A stretch of DNA of 21,297 bases, taken from the NCBI GenBank assembly GCA_003427395.1, contig BFEA01000255.1, forward strand, positions 223,341 through 244,637. Reading direction: 5' to 3'. Below, in pieces: positions 1 to 7,942 of the stretch. This DNA comes from Chara braunii. Lineage: Eukaryota; Streptophyta; Charophyceae; Charales; Characeae. The notes beneath the pieces are model-generated. The model ran no database searches. It was not told where the DNA came from and was given only the letters and a program-made list of their open reading frames with translations. A program made the position numbers and the translations under genes. Numbering within the stretch: the stretch's first letter is position 1; each line of letters begins with the position of its first letter.

Positions 1-90
1 AAAAAAAAAACAAACAAACAAACAAACAAACAAATAACAACAAAAAAAAAAAAACACAAAACAAAACAAAACAAAACGAAAAAAAAAATG
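1..90. repeat. A-rich / (AAAC)n low-complexity tract
   Basis: The first 90 bases consist almost only of A with interspersed C, in AAAC and AAAAC steps. This is simple-sequence DNA, possibly the tail of a retroelement that lies mostly outside the window, but no element body is visible beside it. Confidence 0.9.
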
Positions 91-870
91 TGATGTTTTT
101 TTTGCCGATTTGAACTTGGACGACGAGGATGTTGCCTTTCAGCTGTTTTTCTTGCCTGACTTGACAAACCTGCCTACGGAGTGATGTTTTTGCCCATTCG
201 GAAGTGCACCTGTGACTTCAACGTACTTGCCCCTAAAATATTTGAAGTGCAAATGATGCACGGCAACGACAGTATGCTGCACCTCCTGGCAACGAGGCAG
301 CTAAGCAGTGAGGCAATGAGAAGGCATTGACAAGGCGAACAACACAAGTCGAGGGCAAGGGCAGCCACTGGCGAGCAGCAACGGAAGAGCAGCACCAACA
401 AGGCGGTCGGCTCTCACAGTATGGAACAGCGTAACAACGTCACCTATTAACACTACGAGTAGAACGCCGTGGACTATAGATCGACACCGCCATTAAAGTC
501 AGGGAGTGACTTTGCAGAATGTTTATACAGTTTTCGAAAACATAGAAGCACTCGTACGCCAAAGATACTCGCACTGACTCTTTGGCACATCTTAAACCAG
601 AAGTGCAACCAGGCCTCGACGCGCCTCACTGCGTACCAAGCTTTGCCGAACCGTTGGCGGCGCACTCTTTTTTCTTTTTTGGATAGTGCTGCCAGCCATT
701 GTGGTCCGATAGGCCGGAGGCACGAAATTTTTGGGGTAGGCGATGAAATTTTTCCACAAGGGTGGGGTCGTGTGCTGGCGGTTCAAGTGTTCTCACATAT
801 ACGAGAGGAAGAGTACGGGGGAAGAGAACAAAAGAAGGTGAATACTTTGAATGAGAAGAAGAAAAGACGA
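91..870. other. Unassigned stretch, no recognised gene
   Basis: Mixed-composition DNA. The only long open frame here begins at GTG near 469 and runs into the repeat modules at 871, which argues against a real gene. I see no splice-bounded coding signal, RNA gene or element end. Confidence 0.5.
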
Positions 871-1146
871 CCTCACGCCCCCAACCACTGGGTTACAGGG
901 CAGCGTGACCCACCCCTGCGGATTGGCTCTACCAGGCCTCACGCCCCCAACCACTGGGTTACAGGGCGGCGCTACCCATCCCGTCGTCTTGGTAGCAGCT
1001 TGTGGTCAGCCACTGGACTGCCTTCCACCCTCGATAGTTCCCCAGATCTCTCTACCAGACCTCTTACACCCACATAACTCAGGTTACAAGGCAGCACAAC
1101 CAAACCCCGGCTCCGGCCAGCGTCGTTCTGGCATCAATCAACCTTA
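871..1146 (+). repeat. GC-rich repeat module A, three copies
   Basis: A unit of the form CCTCACGCCCCCAACCACTG followed by GGTTACAGGGC occurs almost unchanged at 871-901 and 937-967, with a diverged copy at about 1060-1092. It is then followed by a CCGGCTCCGGCCAGCGTCGT segment. The same module, with the same CCAGATCTCTCTACCAG lead-in, recurs at 14313-14560. The repeat is therefore dispersed as well as locally tandem. I do not recognise the family. Short proline/histidine-rich open frames across it appear to be by-products of the repeat. Confidence 0.75.
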
Positions 1147-1284
1147 AACTCGTGGATATAATGGTGAAACCTGCCGTCGGACGATCCGCTGAACACCACC
1201 ATCGCAACCAAGGTTTCGAAATATTCGGCTCCCTTCGTTTACTGGTCGTGCTCGACATACCCAGACCACCTAAACCCTCCCCCT

Positions 1285-1396
1285 AATCTCCACTTCGGCA
1301 AGACTTATCACGATGGAGCCACCATCTCCATCGTTGTTGTGCCCTATTTCTGTCCTACCAACTAGCCCCCTCGCTAGCAGGACGCGTCATATCCTT
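1285..1396 (+). repeat. Repeat module B, first copy
   Basis: This segment (CGGCAAGACTTA, then ACCATCTC, CCTACCA, CTAG.AGGACGC and ATATCC in order) is colinear with 14057-14170 at clearly above-chance identity over about 110 bases. In this copy module B follows module A; in the other copy it precedes it. The family is not recognised. Confidence 0.65.
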
Positions 1397-1399
1397 CCA

Positions 1400-2640
1400 T
1401 CTGCTAACCCCACTTAGCCAAATGACACTCACCCCTACCTATGCGGCCCCAACATGGAGGGGTAAGCTGGAGAGAAAAAAAACCACCATCCAAAATCAAG
1501 TATTATCCCACACGATCAATGCAAAAACAAGGTACTATAACACAACTCTGCAGGGCAAAATTCCGACACTTACAAATTTAGGGTTTTCAACTCGATTAGA
1601 AGATCGATATCCATGCACGGAAATTGTTGCAGGAAAAGCAAAACTTAGATCAAAAATAGGATTCTACTATTTGAAATCACAGATTATGTCATCAGAAGCA
1701 CAAAACATCAAATTGTGCGGCTGAATTTTGGTAGGAGATTAATTATGGTGTTTAAATAGACTTAGGAATCTTACGGCTCTGATTTTCGAATCCAAGTATA
1801 CAAAAAGTCACTCAGAAAATTTACCAGATGTTGTAATCTGAAGACTAATGTAGACGATTACATGAGTACAGAACAAAGCAATCGATTGTAAACTTCGACC
1901 ATCAATCTATTAAAAAAATATATATATTTCAGATCATCCGGCGAATGTTGAAATTAGCGACATTCAATTCACCATCCAAGAAGATATCAAGAAATAGACT
2001 AGGTTTCATTTTACAAAACAAAATCAAGCACCACCACCAATCAGACATCCCTAACAATCAAATCATCTATCGGAGTAGTACGTAGGGTTAAATTTTGAAA
2101 AAAATGCTGCACTCAGAGCTCCCGTCGCTACGTGACGCCGCCTTGAACTTCACATGAAGTCACCAATCGCTGCAGACCATCACGCACCGCTCTGCTCCCG
2201 CAGTCCCGTTGTCCAGCTGCCCAACCGTTGTCCAGACCAAACTCAGCCCCTGCCGCTTCCTATAGAAGGAGTCACTCCTCCTCCCTACAACCGGTGCTAG
2301 TATAGCCCTACAACAAAGTGCACCAACAAAGAGAGATTAGTGGGACACCCCGATCTCCCTGTTACTCCCCGAACGCGGTTGCATTGTGAATGACCATGCC
2401 AAGCCCATCAACACAACTCCACAAAGAATTCAGTCCAAATCCAATGACCCATGACAGCAAAGAACCGGAGAAGCGAGAGACAGAGATTAAACCTAGAAGA
2501 CAGAGAGAGTGCTCTCATATCCCTATGACACGTGGCACCCTCCCCCACACGGGCACTCAAACCGCACACCCCTCCTGTCTCCACATCCACGGAAACCTGT
2601 AAGAAGGGTCATTGCCACACAACATATTGATCCGCCATGC
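1400..2640. other. Unassigned stretch: AT-rich, then GC-moderate
   Basis: From about 1470 to 2110 the DNA is AT-rich with many stops in all frames. From 2110 it becomes C-rich, and a few short open frames occur. I see no recognisable domain, tRNA, snRNA or element terminus. The composition resembles decayed LTR-retrotransposon non-coding sequence, but no LTR pair, primer-binding site or polypurine tract could be placed. Confidence 0.45.
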
Positions 2641-2654
2641 CCTCCTGACAGCGC

Positions 2655-2738
2655 CATTGCAGCGTTGCGTCTCAACGCGCGTTAGTGCACCGTCGTTTCG
2701 ACGCGGGCGGGCGCAGCGCTCGCGGTAGCGCTGCGCCC
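2655..2738. repeat. Cluster of GC-rich palindromes
   Basis: A perfect 12-bp inverted repeat, GGGCGCAGCGCT at 2709-2720 and AGCGCTGCGCCC at 2727-2738, encloses a 6-base loop. Just upstream lie two smaller hairpins, GCGTTG/CAACGC and CGTCG/CGACG. The cluster sits in locally CG-rich DNA. No run of T follows, so it does not look like a Pol III unit. It may be the core of a foldback element. Confidence 0.75.
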
Positions 2739-2986
2739 CCCGACATGCTCGCCTGCGTGGGGACACAATTTCGCTTTTCATTTTCTTGGTAGGCACCTGA
2801 AGCTGCCCGCCGGTGCTCAGCTTCCGGAGTTCCTGTACTCCCTGTATGTTCGAATACAAGTAAATTGCGAATCCACGTGGAAGCACCACGACGTCTTAGG
2901 GCCTCCGTGTATCACTCGACATATGTGCAAATGAGAGTGAATCTCTTTCCAGAACTTGAGAAATACATCGAGAATGAATCTCTTGC

Positions 2987-3098
2987 TACCGGCTTCCCCC
3001 GAACATAACGCACCCTGAAAATGAACGTATACAAAATATGTTTCCGGCCCGATACAGTCAAAATGAGGGTGCGTTGTGTTCAGGGGAAGACGGTAGAC
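2987..3098. mobile_element. Small foldback (MITE-like) element
   Basis: The left arm reads CTACCGGCTTCCCCCGAACA, then AACGCACCCT. The reverse complement of the right arm reads CTACCGTCTTCCCCTGAACA, then AACGCACCCT. The arms match over about 45 bases with few differences and leave only about 20 bases between them, so the element is almost entirely one hairpin of about 112 bp. No open frame is present. I could not find a convincing target-site duplication, so the superfamily cannot be assigned and the exact ends are uncertain. Confidence 0.7.
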
Positions 3099-3120
3099 CA
3101 TGGAAAGAAACACCGACGTA

Positions 3121-3209
3121 TTTGGACCATAAATCCGTTTCTCTATTTATGGTGGTCATCCTTGCACAGGGGTCATGTTGTGCAGGGTCATGCTAATCTT
3201 CTCTGTATC
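3121..3209 (-). pseudogene. U6 snRNA pseudogene, copy 1 (5'-truncated)
   Basis: The minus strand matches plant U6 from about nucleotide 33 to the 3' end. It contains GATACAGAGAAGATTAGCAT (the ACAGAGA box region), then the GCAAGGATGACC-like segment, and ends in ATGGTCCAAA. Three defects are visible: the 5' stem-loop is missing because the match stops where a tRNA-derived SINE begins; about 15 bases around the GCAAGG region are duplicated (3162-3177 and 3178-3192); and a 7-base insertion lies next to ATGGTCC. There is no plant snRNA promoter on the 5' side. It is a dead copy, probably a retropseudogene. Confidence 0.85.
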
Positions 3210-3215
3210 CTCCAG

Positions 3216-3603
3216 CGGCCTAGCTCAATTGGTAAGGCACGCAAGTGGCATTCAGGAGGCCTTGGGTTCAATCCCCATTGGCCTGATGTACCTTCCTGGG
3301 CAAGCTTGGTGCCGGCCACCTAGAGATATGTAGTTGGTCCCCCCGAGCGGCATTGAGCAGAGACTGCTGATGTTCATAGGGGAAGGGGACCGGAGGGGAG
3401 GCACAGTGACTGGCCCATCGAAGAAGCTCTGCCTTGATGCTACCGGCTAACCCCTGGCCGGTATCGTCCACCTGCTGTAGCAGGTACCGCACCTGCTCGT
3501 GGGTGCAGCTCCCGCATGTTCCCTCATCGGAGGCTTGAGCACGGAGCAGACATGGATGTGGCTGCTACGGGGTTCCCCGTAACACTATAATGACAACAAA
3601 AAA
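3216..3603 (+). mobile_element. tRNA-derived SINE
   Basis: The head carries both internal Pol III promoter boxes in tRNA order and spacing: box A TAGCTCAATTGG at 3221-3232 and box B GGGTTCAATCCC at 3264-3275. The arms GGCCTAGC and TTGGCC resemble tRNA acceptor ends. A tRNA-unrelated body of about 310 bases follows. It ends in a perfect hairpin (TACGGGG/CCCCGTA, 3566-3581) and a short A-rich tail (ACAACAAAAAA). This layout is that of a SINE mobilised by a LINE enzyme. No target-site duplication was found, and the left edge abuts a broken U6 copy. I do not recognise the named family. Confidence 0.75.
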
Positions 3604-4100
3604 GGCCTGAAAGGCTGTCCTGTCCAGATTCGACAGGTAATTGACTTGGTTGGGCTTAAGGAATTAGCCTTTATCAAGTATGGTCTGCCTTGAAAAATGT
3701 AGCAAGTTGCTAAAAGCACAGCCGAATTTCGCGTTGTGCTCCACCGGCCTACTCCAAGGAGTTTCCTTGAGCGGTCGGGGGCTCCACTGCCTGTCTTGCC
3801 AAAATTCTGTTTCGGCCCTTTTGGGGATGTTGCCTAGCTTCACTGAAAAATCAGTTCTCTCGTGTTCAAGTTGCCCAAGATCCGTTGCTGATCAGGGGTC
3901 CTAGACCTCAAGTGGGCGGAACACTATCGTTTTCTACAAACTCTTTTGCAGGTCTGTTCAAGCTGCGACTGCACTGAGGCCCTCCACGTACGGCGTTGGG
4001 GCTGCAAAAGCTCCCCCAGAGGATAGGTACTGGAGCGTCCAAATTCATCCAACTAGAAACGTTTCTACTCTATTTATTCCCGCGGCCTCCAAGTGCTGAT
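3604..4100. other. Unassigned stretch
   Basis: Moderate GC DNA without a recognisable gene. A 74-codon ATG frame lies at 3680-3904 but has no recognisable domain or flanking splice signals. Nothing else was identified. Confidence 0.4.
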
Positions 4101-4102
4101 GG

Positions 4103-4298
4103 TTTAAGCCACCAGTACCTTTCCCAGCTATTTTGCTGAGATGCGCCGGGTAACTCGGGAGGCCGGCGGGGTTCGATGCTACCGGATGGCTGGCGGCGCC
4201 AGCCAAAATGAGGCCCGTGCCGGTTCGTTGTTTTTGGGTGCGCAGGGCAATTTTATTAGGCTCGGCATCGATAGCTGAGAAAGGTGCTGGTGGTTTAA
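4103..4298. repeat. Inverted-repeat pair (possible foldback element)
   Basis: 4103-4130 (TTTAAGCCACCAGTACCTTT then CCCAGCTA) is matched in reverse complement by 4272-4298, with about 24 of 28 bases identical. Near the middle lies a perfect small hairpin, GGCTGGC/GCCAGCC at 4188-4204. The arms are 140 bases apart. This may be a decayed foldback element or two opposed copies of one repeat. Confidence 0.5.
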
Positions 4299-4326
4299 TT
4301 TAAAAAAGGGGAAACTCTCGTCTCGT

Positions 4327-4400
4327 TGGCTAGATCAGTAGGTCTCATGCCTGAGTGGCACCTAGTAGGTGCTGGGTTCTGATCCTATTGCCGGCACTTC
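4327..4400 (+). mobile_element. tRNA-like SINE head
   Basis: Box A-like TGGCTAGATCAGTAGG at 4327-4342 and box B-like GGGTTCTGATCC at 4374-4385 have tRNA-like spacing, with a potential stem between them (GCACCTAG/TAGGTGC). The sequence differs from the heads at 3216 and about 7300, so this is a third tRNA-derived sequence. About 140 bases downstream lies antisense U6 and then an A-rich tail, so the whole of 4327-4672 may be one composite element. Confidence 0.5.
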
Positions 4401-4542
4401 CAGTGGACTGAGGAGGATGGCCAGGGGACCAGTCTGTTATAATAGAAGCTCCATAACCAATAATCATGGCATACATATAATCTACAATGACTTTCATAAT
4501 GATCTCGAGTTACCTGGGGCTGGTTACCTGTGGATTCGGGTT

Positions 4543-4596
4543 TCCTTGTGCAAGGGCCATGCTAATCTTCTCTGTATCGTTCCGATTTTAACGGAC
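4543..4596 (-). pseudogene. U6 snRNA pseudogene, copy 2 (internal fragment)
   Basis: The minus strand reads GTCCGTTAAAATCGGAACGA, then TACAGAGAAGATTAGCATGG and CCCTTGCACAAGGA. This corresponds to about nucleotides 13-68 of plant U6 with only a few changes. The central ACAGAGA region is perfect. Both the 5' stem-loop and the 3' tail are absent, so it cannot be functional. The A-rich tract that follows on the plus strand lies on the 5' side of U6, opposite to the side expected for a simple U6 retrocopy. Confidence 0.85.
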
Positions 4597-4631
4597 AGCT
4601 GTGGTTATATCTCAAGGCTGCCGTTCTTCTA

Positions 4632-4672
4632 GAAAAGAAAAAAAGAAAAAGAAAAAAAGAAAAAGAAAAAGG
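4632..4672. repeat. A-rich (A3-7 G)n tract
   Basis: Runs of 3-7 A separated by single G, resembling the purine-rich tail of a non-LTR retroelement. It lies just downstream of the U6 fragment and tRNA-like head, and may be the tail of that composite element. Confidence 0.8.
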
Positions 4673-4679
4673 GGGAAAC

Positions 4680-5125
4680 TCTCCGAAGAAAGACAGTTTG
4701 GCACAACGCTTAGCGAATAACATGAACAAGCCAAATTTTCTTGACAAAGGGGTATTTTCTTTGAACAGCATGGCTGGTCAACTGGGTCATGTTGCCTTTC
4801 AGAATTAGCTCATGGCTGGTGGGACCCCATTGGGCCCACTAGGAAGCTCCATGTTGTACCCCACCATCTCCGTACCTGAACAAGCACGGGATAGGCCTTG
4901 TCGGGCAGTAGACAATCTTCCAGCGTTGCTCTGGCCTTGCACGGCGACTTCCCGCGTAACAGGAGCCAGTTGGAGAGAAAAACTTTGAAGTGCCATTATT
5001 CCCAGCAATCTATGAGACCGTCACAGATGTAGTATAAGAGGCACGCACCCACACACTGGGTGCTATGTTCGTGGTTGGAAATCATGAACCTGGCCCTACC
5101 GGTTGTCCAGGTCTGTGCTTCAGGC
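4680..5125. other. Unassigned stretch
   Basis: No gene recognised. A short phrase (GGGTGCTATGTTCGTGGTTG near 5058) recurs in similar form near 5556, suggesting another old repeat. Nothing else was identified. Confidence 0.4.
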
Positions 5126-5130
5126 CTGTG

Positions 5131-5163
5131 CTTCATTCAGATCGATGGTTATAAATCATAAAA
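5131..5163 (-). terminator. Pol III terminator and conserved 3' flank of tRNA-Pro
   Basis: On the minus strand TTTT follows the tRNA discriminator base immediately (5160-5163), a standard Pol III stop. It continues into GATTTATAACCATCGATCTG. That flank also occurs beside the decayed tRNA-Pro-like units at 8031-8055 and 8140-8164, where it is better conserved than the tRNA body. Confidence 0.7.
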
Positions 5164-5235
5164 GGGGCGTTCCGAGAATTGAACTCGGGACCTCTCGCAC
5201 CCAAAGCGAGAATCATACCACTAGACCAAACGCCC
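5164..5235 (-). tRNA. tRNA-Pro (anticodon UGG)
   Basis: The minus strand folds as a complete 72-nt tRNA. The 7-bp acceptor stem is GGGCGTT/AACGCCC with discriminator C. The D-arm region is GGTCTAGTGGTA (box A). The anticodon stem is CTCGC/GCGAG with loop TTTGGGT, giving UGG for proline codons. The T arm is CCGAG/CTCGG with loop TTCAATT, and box B is GAGTTCAATTCTC. There is no intron and no encoded CCA. A TTTT terminator follows at once. Box A, box B, all four stems and the terminator are intact, so it is probably functional. The sequence is of the plant nuclear type and unlike plastid or mitochondrial tRNA-Pro. Related decayed copies lie at 7731-8251. Confidence 0.95.
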
Positions 5236-6200
5236 ATGGTTGTAGTGAGGAGCGTGCAACTGCCGTTTATTGAGATCAGGGAAGAGACTCGAGAAAGACT
5301 CGTCAGCAGCCTCCAACTGCAGAATCACGCGTGTGGCCATCTCTTGAATAGCAGGCAGCCGGATTCATAGATGCTGCTTTCTTTTTTTTAATCACCTCCG
5401 ACAGTAGGTCCTCTGTGGTGGGGAAAAATAGGGCTTGACAATTCTCTTGGTAAAAAAACTTAGGGCTCCTTTCTATCGATGGGGAGCTGCGTGTTGTTGA
5501 CAAGGCCCACCACTTCCCATATGAGGAGGCTCTGCTTGTGCTAGGGCAGGGCCCATGGGTACTATGTTCGTCTTGAAAATCTATTTGTCTTCTTCTGCCT
5601 ACTTACCTGCTACTTGAGTGGTTTCCAACCTACGAGGTCTTAGCCTACTTCTTATTTCCCGCTGCACCCTCACAAAAGCACGGCCATGGCCACAGGGAAG
5701 TACCATACCCGTAGGCCTTCCCGGCACACAAGTGCTCAGGCGGATTGCACACACACCCAAGCAATCATGCTGTCAGGCAAACACATGGAAACTCAGCAAT
5801 CATGCCCACACATATGCTTAGAAATCTCAGCAGAATACGGGAATATCAGCAAGTCAGTCAGTCGGTGCAAAATTCAGAAAACAGCAGGTCATTACAGAGG
5901 TGTGTTTTGAGGAGAAAACCCAGCAAGACCCAAGTTTTGTCCAAATCGAGTCTTAGCTTTGCAAAATCCTGCCAAGTGGCATTCCCACCACTTCCAAATT
6001 CCTTTTAGAGTAGACACAGGGCATACCCACCAAAGGTGCATCATGGACTCAGAAGGGCCACGGACACCTTGTGCACTGCGTACGCTAGGAGTATTGATGA
6101 GAGGAATGGTTGGGAGGTAGCCTCAGAATTGTCAGGATAACCAATGGCTGGCTGATGACTGCAACCATCGTATATCTGGAATCTGGCCTCTACAACAACG
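5236..6200. other. Unassigned stretch
   Basis: Several short overlapping frames occur at 5618-6008 but none has a recognisable domain, splice-bounded structure or codon pattern that stands out. No RNA gene or element end was identified. I treat it as intergenic. Confidence 0.4.
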
Positions 6201-6207
6201 TGGGCTT

Positions 6208-6235
6208 TAAAAAAGAAAAAAAAGAAAAAGGAAAA
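6208..6235. repeat. A-rich tract
   Basis: Runs of A interrupted by single G, of the same style as 4632-4672, possibly another retroelement tail. No element head could be identified to its left. Confidence 0.6.
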
Positions 6236-6597
6236 CAAGCCAATATGAAAATCTATCTGCCACAGCATTGCAGCGAACCTTTTCGAAGGAAGCAGTTTCA
6301 ACTGCCTCCGAAAGCCGAACAAGGCGCCCCGCAGTTCTGGAAGTGGCAATGCCAAAGTGACTCGGTCATCTTCTGATTGCTGCAACCAAGCCGCCCAACC
6401 ATAAGATGTGATCATCCGATACTTGAGCCTTGCCTCTAAACTACGTATTAGAAGTGATGCTCTTCCTATGCCCTGGCTTTTCTGGTCCCGGGAGGAGGGG
6501 TGCAACCTCATACCCCTAATCAGACAACCTCCACCCCAAAGTGTGGCAGACAGAGTGCCGTCCTCATCATATTACTAAAAACTCCTAACGAGAGAGG

Positions 6598-6614
6598 AAA
6601 AAAAAAAAAAAAAA
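6598..6614. repeat. Poly(A) tract, 17 bases
   Basis: An uninterrupted run of A. It could be a retroelement tail, but no body was recognised beside it. Confidence 0.8.
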
Positions 6615-6743
6615 TCCCGAGAGGCTTCGACTCTACCAGCACATTACTGTATGCTTCTCTAGCCACTCTTGCCACCTCCGCTCCCCAGCGGAGTTGTAGC
6701 GCACCAATTTCCAGACCTTCACCACTGGGCATAGACCCTGAGA

Positions 6744-6911
6744 TAAGAACCACGTGGCGAGTTATAATTGCACTATGGGGCAAGATACAGTTTGCAATTG
6801 CACTTCGGGCACCCTACCTGGCAAGAAAGTTGGGCTGTCTACATTGTCCGAACTGCAATTTGAAACTGTATCTTGGCCCCCAGTGCAGTTTCACTCATGC
6901 TGTTGACTCCC
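6744..6911. mobile_element. Long-TIR foldback element, copy 1
   Basis: About 168 bases, alignable end to end with 9244-9412. The left arm contains GAGTTATAATTGCACTATGG, then CAAGATACAGTTT and AATTGCACTTCGGGC. The right arm in reverse complement contains TGCACTGGGG, CCAAGATACAGTTT and AATTGCAGTTCGGAC. The arms reach to about 80 bases each, leaving a short centre, so the unit is nearly one hairpin. The outermost left end has decayed more than in copy 2. No coding capacity. A non-autonomous DNA transposon is the likeliest explanation. Confidence 0.75.
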
Positions 6912-7230
6912 GTGTAGTTTTCCCAAGCAAAAAAGCACATGCCCTAGGTGGGTCTACAGCTTCTGGAGCCAGAAGCCCTCACTGAGAAATCGCAACCACT
7001 GAGATCATCACAAACCCCTGTTCCCACATATACCAAAGTGCGCCGGAATGATGCCTTCCTGTGGCTGGCGCACACCATTGGCTGGTCACAGAATCCCATT
7101 GGTTACTGATCCTAAGCATGTATTTCTGAATCCATGCTAATTCGAGAGCTCCTGGCGCTTCACTTTCCCTGAACCTGTTCGTCTCGTCAAAGAATGGTCA
7201 CGGCAGGACTTCCTGCTTCGTGACTGGGTG
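6912..7230. other. Unassigned stretch, may include a SINE body on the minus strand
   Basis: No gene. The part next to 7239 would be the body of the minus-strand tRNA-derived element, but no A-rich tail (T-rich on this strand) closes it, so its end cannot be placed. Confidence 0.4.
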
Positions 7231-7238
7231 AGGCCGAC

Positions 7239-7300
7239 ATAATCAAACCCACAACCTCCCTGTTGCAACACCAGACCTGCAACCCACTGAGCTCCCTCGG
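7239..7300 (-). mobile_element. tRNA-derived SINE head, minus strand
   Basis: On the minus strand, box A-like GGGAGCTCAGTGGGTTG (7281-7297) is followed about 30 bases later by box B-like GTGGGTTTGATTATG (about 7238-7252). Order and spacing are those of a Pol III internal promoter. The sequence differs from the plus-strand heads at 3216 and 4327. The following minus-strand sequence (towards lower coordinates) has no tail that I can identify, so the copy is probably truncated. Confidence 0.6.
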
Positions 7301-7403
7301 TTATCCCCTTTGTTACCCTGGGCAAGCGGACTGCTCCTGCACTTGGAGGCCTATAAGGCCGTAATATGCTAGAGGGTATGGGTGGCGAGAAATGGAAGGC
7401 TGA

Positions 7404-7457
7404 AATAGGGATGCTCGATGGAATAGGGATGCTCGATGTAATAGGGATGCTGGATGC
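7404..7457. repeat. 18-bp minisatellite, three copies
   Basis: AATAGGGATGCTCGATGG occurs three times head to tail with one or two changes in each later copy. The period is a multiple of three, so both strands stay open across it and give short peptide repeats (GMLD-type on plus, SSIPI-type on minus). This looks accidental. Confidence 0.9.
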
Positions 7458-7633
7458 AGTTTTCAGCACATGCAGGATCCCCTTGAATACGTCGCAGTCA
7501 TGCCATCATTGTTTCCCTGGTGCACTATGTGGACTCTGGATGCAGTGTGCGCGCACCAATAGGCTGGAGCCATCCCATCGTGGGCAGATCCCCCTTGTGA
7601 AGGATGTTCTTATCACCTCCGATGCCATCCCAC

Positions 7634-7661
7634 TTTTTTTTTTTTTTTCGGGGGGGGGGGG
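7634..7661. repeat. Adjacent T15 and G12 homopolymers
   Basis: Fifteen T, one C, then twelve G. The G run could form quadruplex structure with the nearby GGGG and GG groups. It may equally be unstable in sequencing, so the exact length is uncertain. Confidence 0.85.
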
Positions 7662-7730
7662 TAAGGGGAGGAAGAACAACGGAAGAAAACACTATAAGAT
7701 CCTCTGCCTTTCTGCCTCTTTGTCCGCGCA

Positions 7731-7800
7731 TTTCGAGAATTGACCTCAGACCTTTCGCACATGCTGACTCAGAAGGAGGAGAATTAGCTAGGTTGATTGC
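7731..7800 (-). pseudogene. tRNA-Pro-like fragment
   Basis: The minus strand contains TGTGCGAAAGGTCTGAGGTC and then AATTCTCG. This matches the anticodon-stem 3' side, variable loop and T arm of the intact tRNA-Pro at 5164-5235 with a handful of changes. The 5' half does not fold as a tRNA. A relic of the same tRNA, or a tRNA-derived SINE head, would both fit. Confidence 0.45.
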
Positions 7801-7942
7801 GATCGGATGCACACGTCCACCATAGTATTGTTGCAGGGATGGATATAATTGTGATGCAGATGCACACTTCTGCCGTGCTATGGTTCCAAGGATGCATATA
7901 CGTGTGGTAGGACATATCCTAGGGTACAAGAACCTTGTCCAA

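Noticed and set aside
469-1077. 202-codon plus-strand frame
   Set aside because: Starts at GTG, which is not expected for a plant nuclear gene, and its second half is repeat module A.
6500-6985. 161-codon plus-strand frame
   Set aside because: It crosses a poly(A) tract and the first foldback element, so it is a composite of non-coding pieces.
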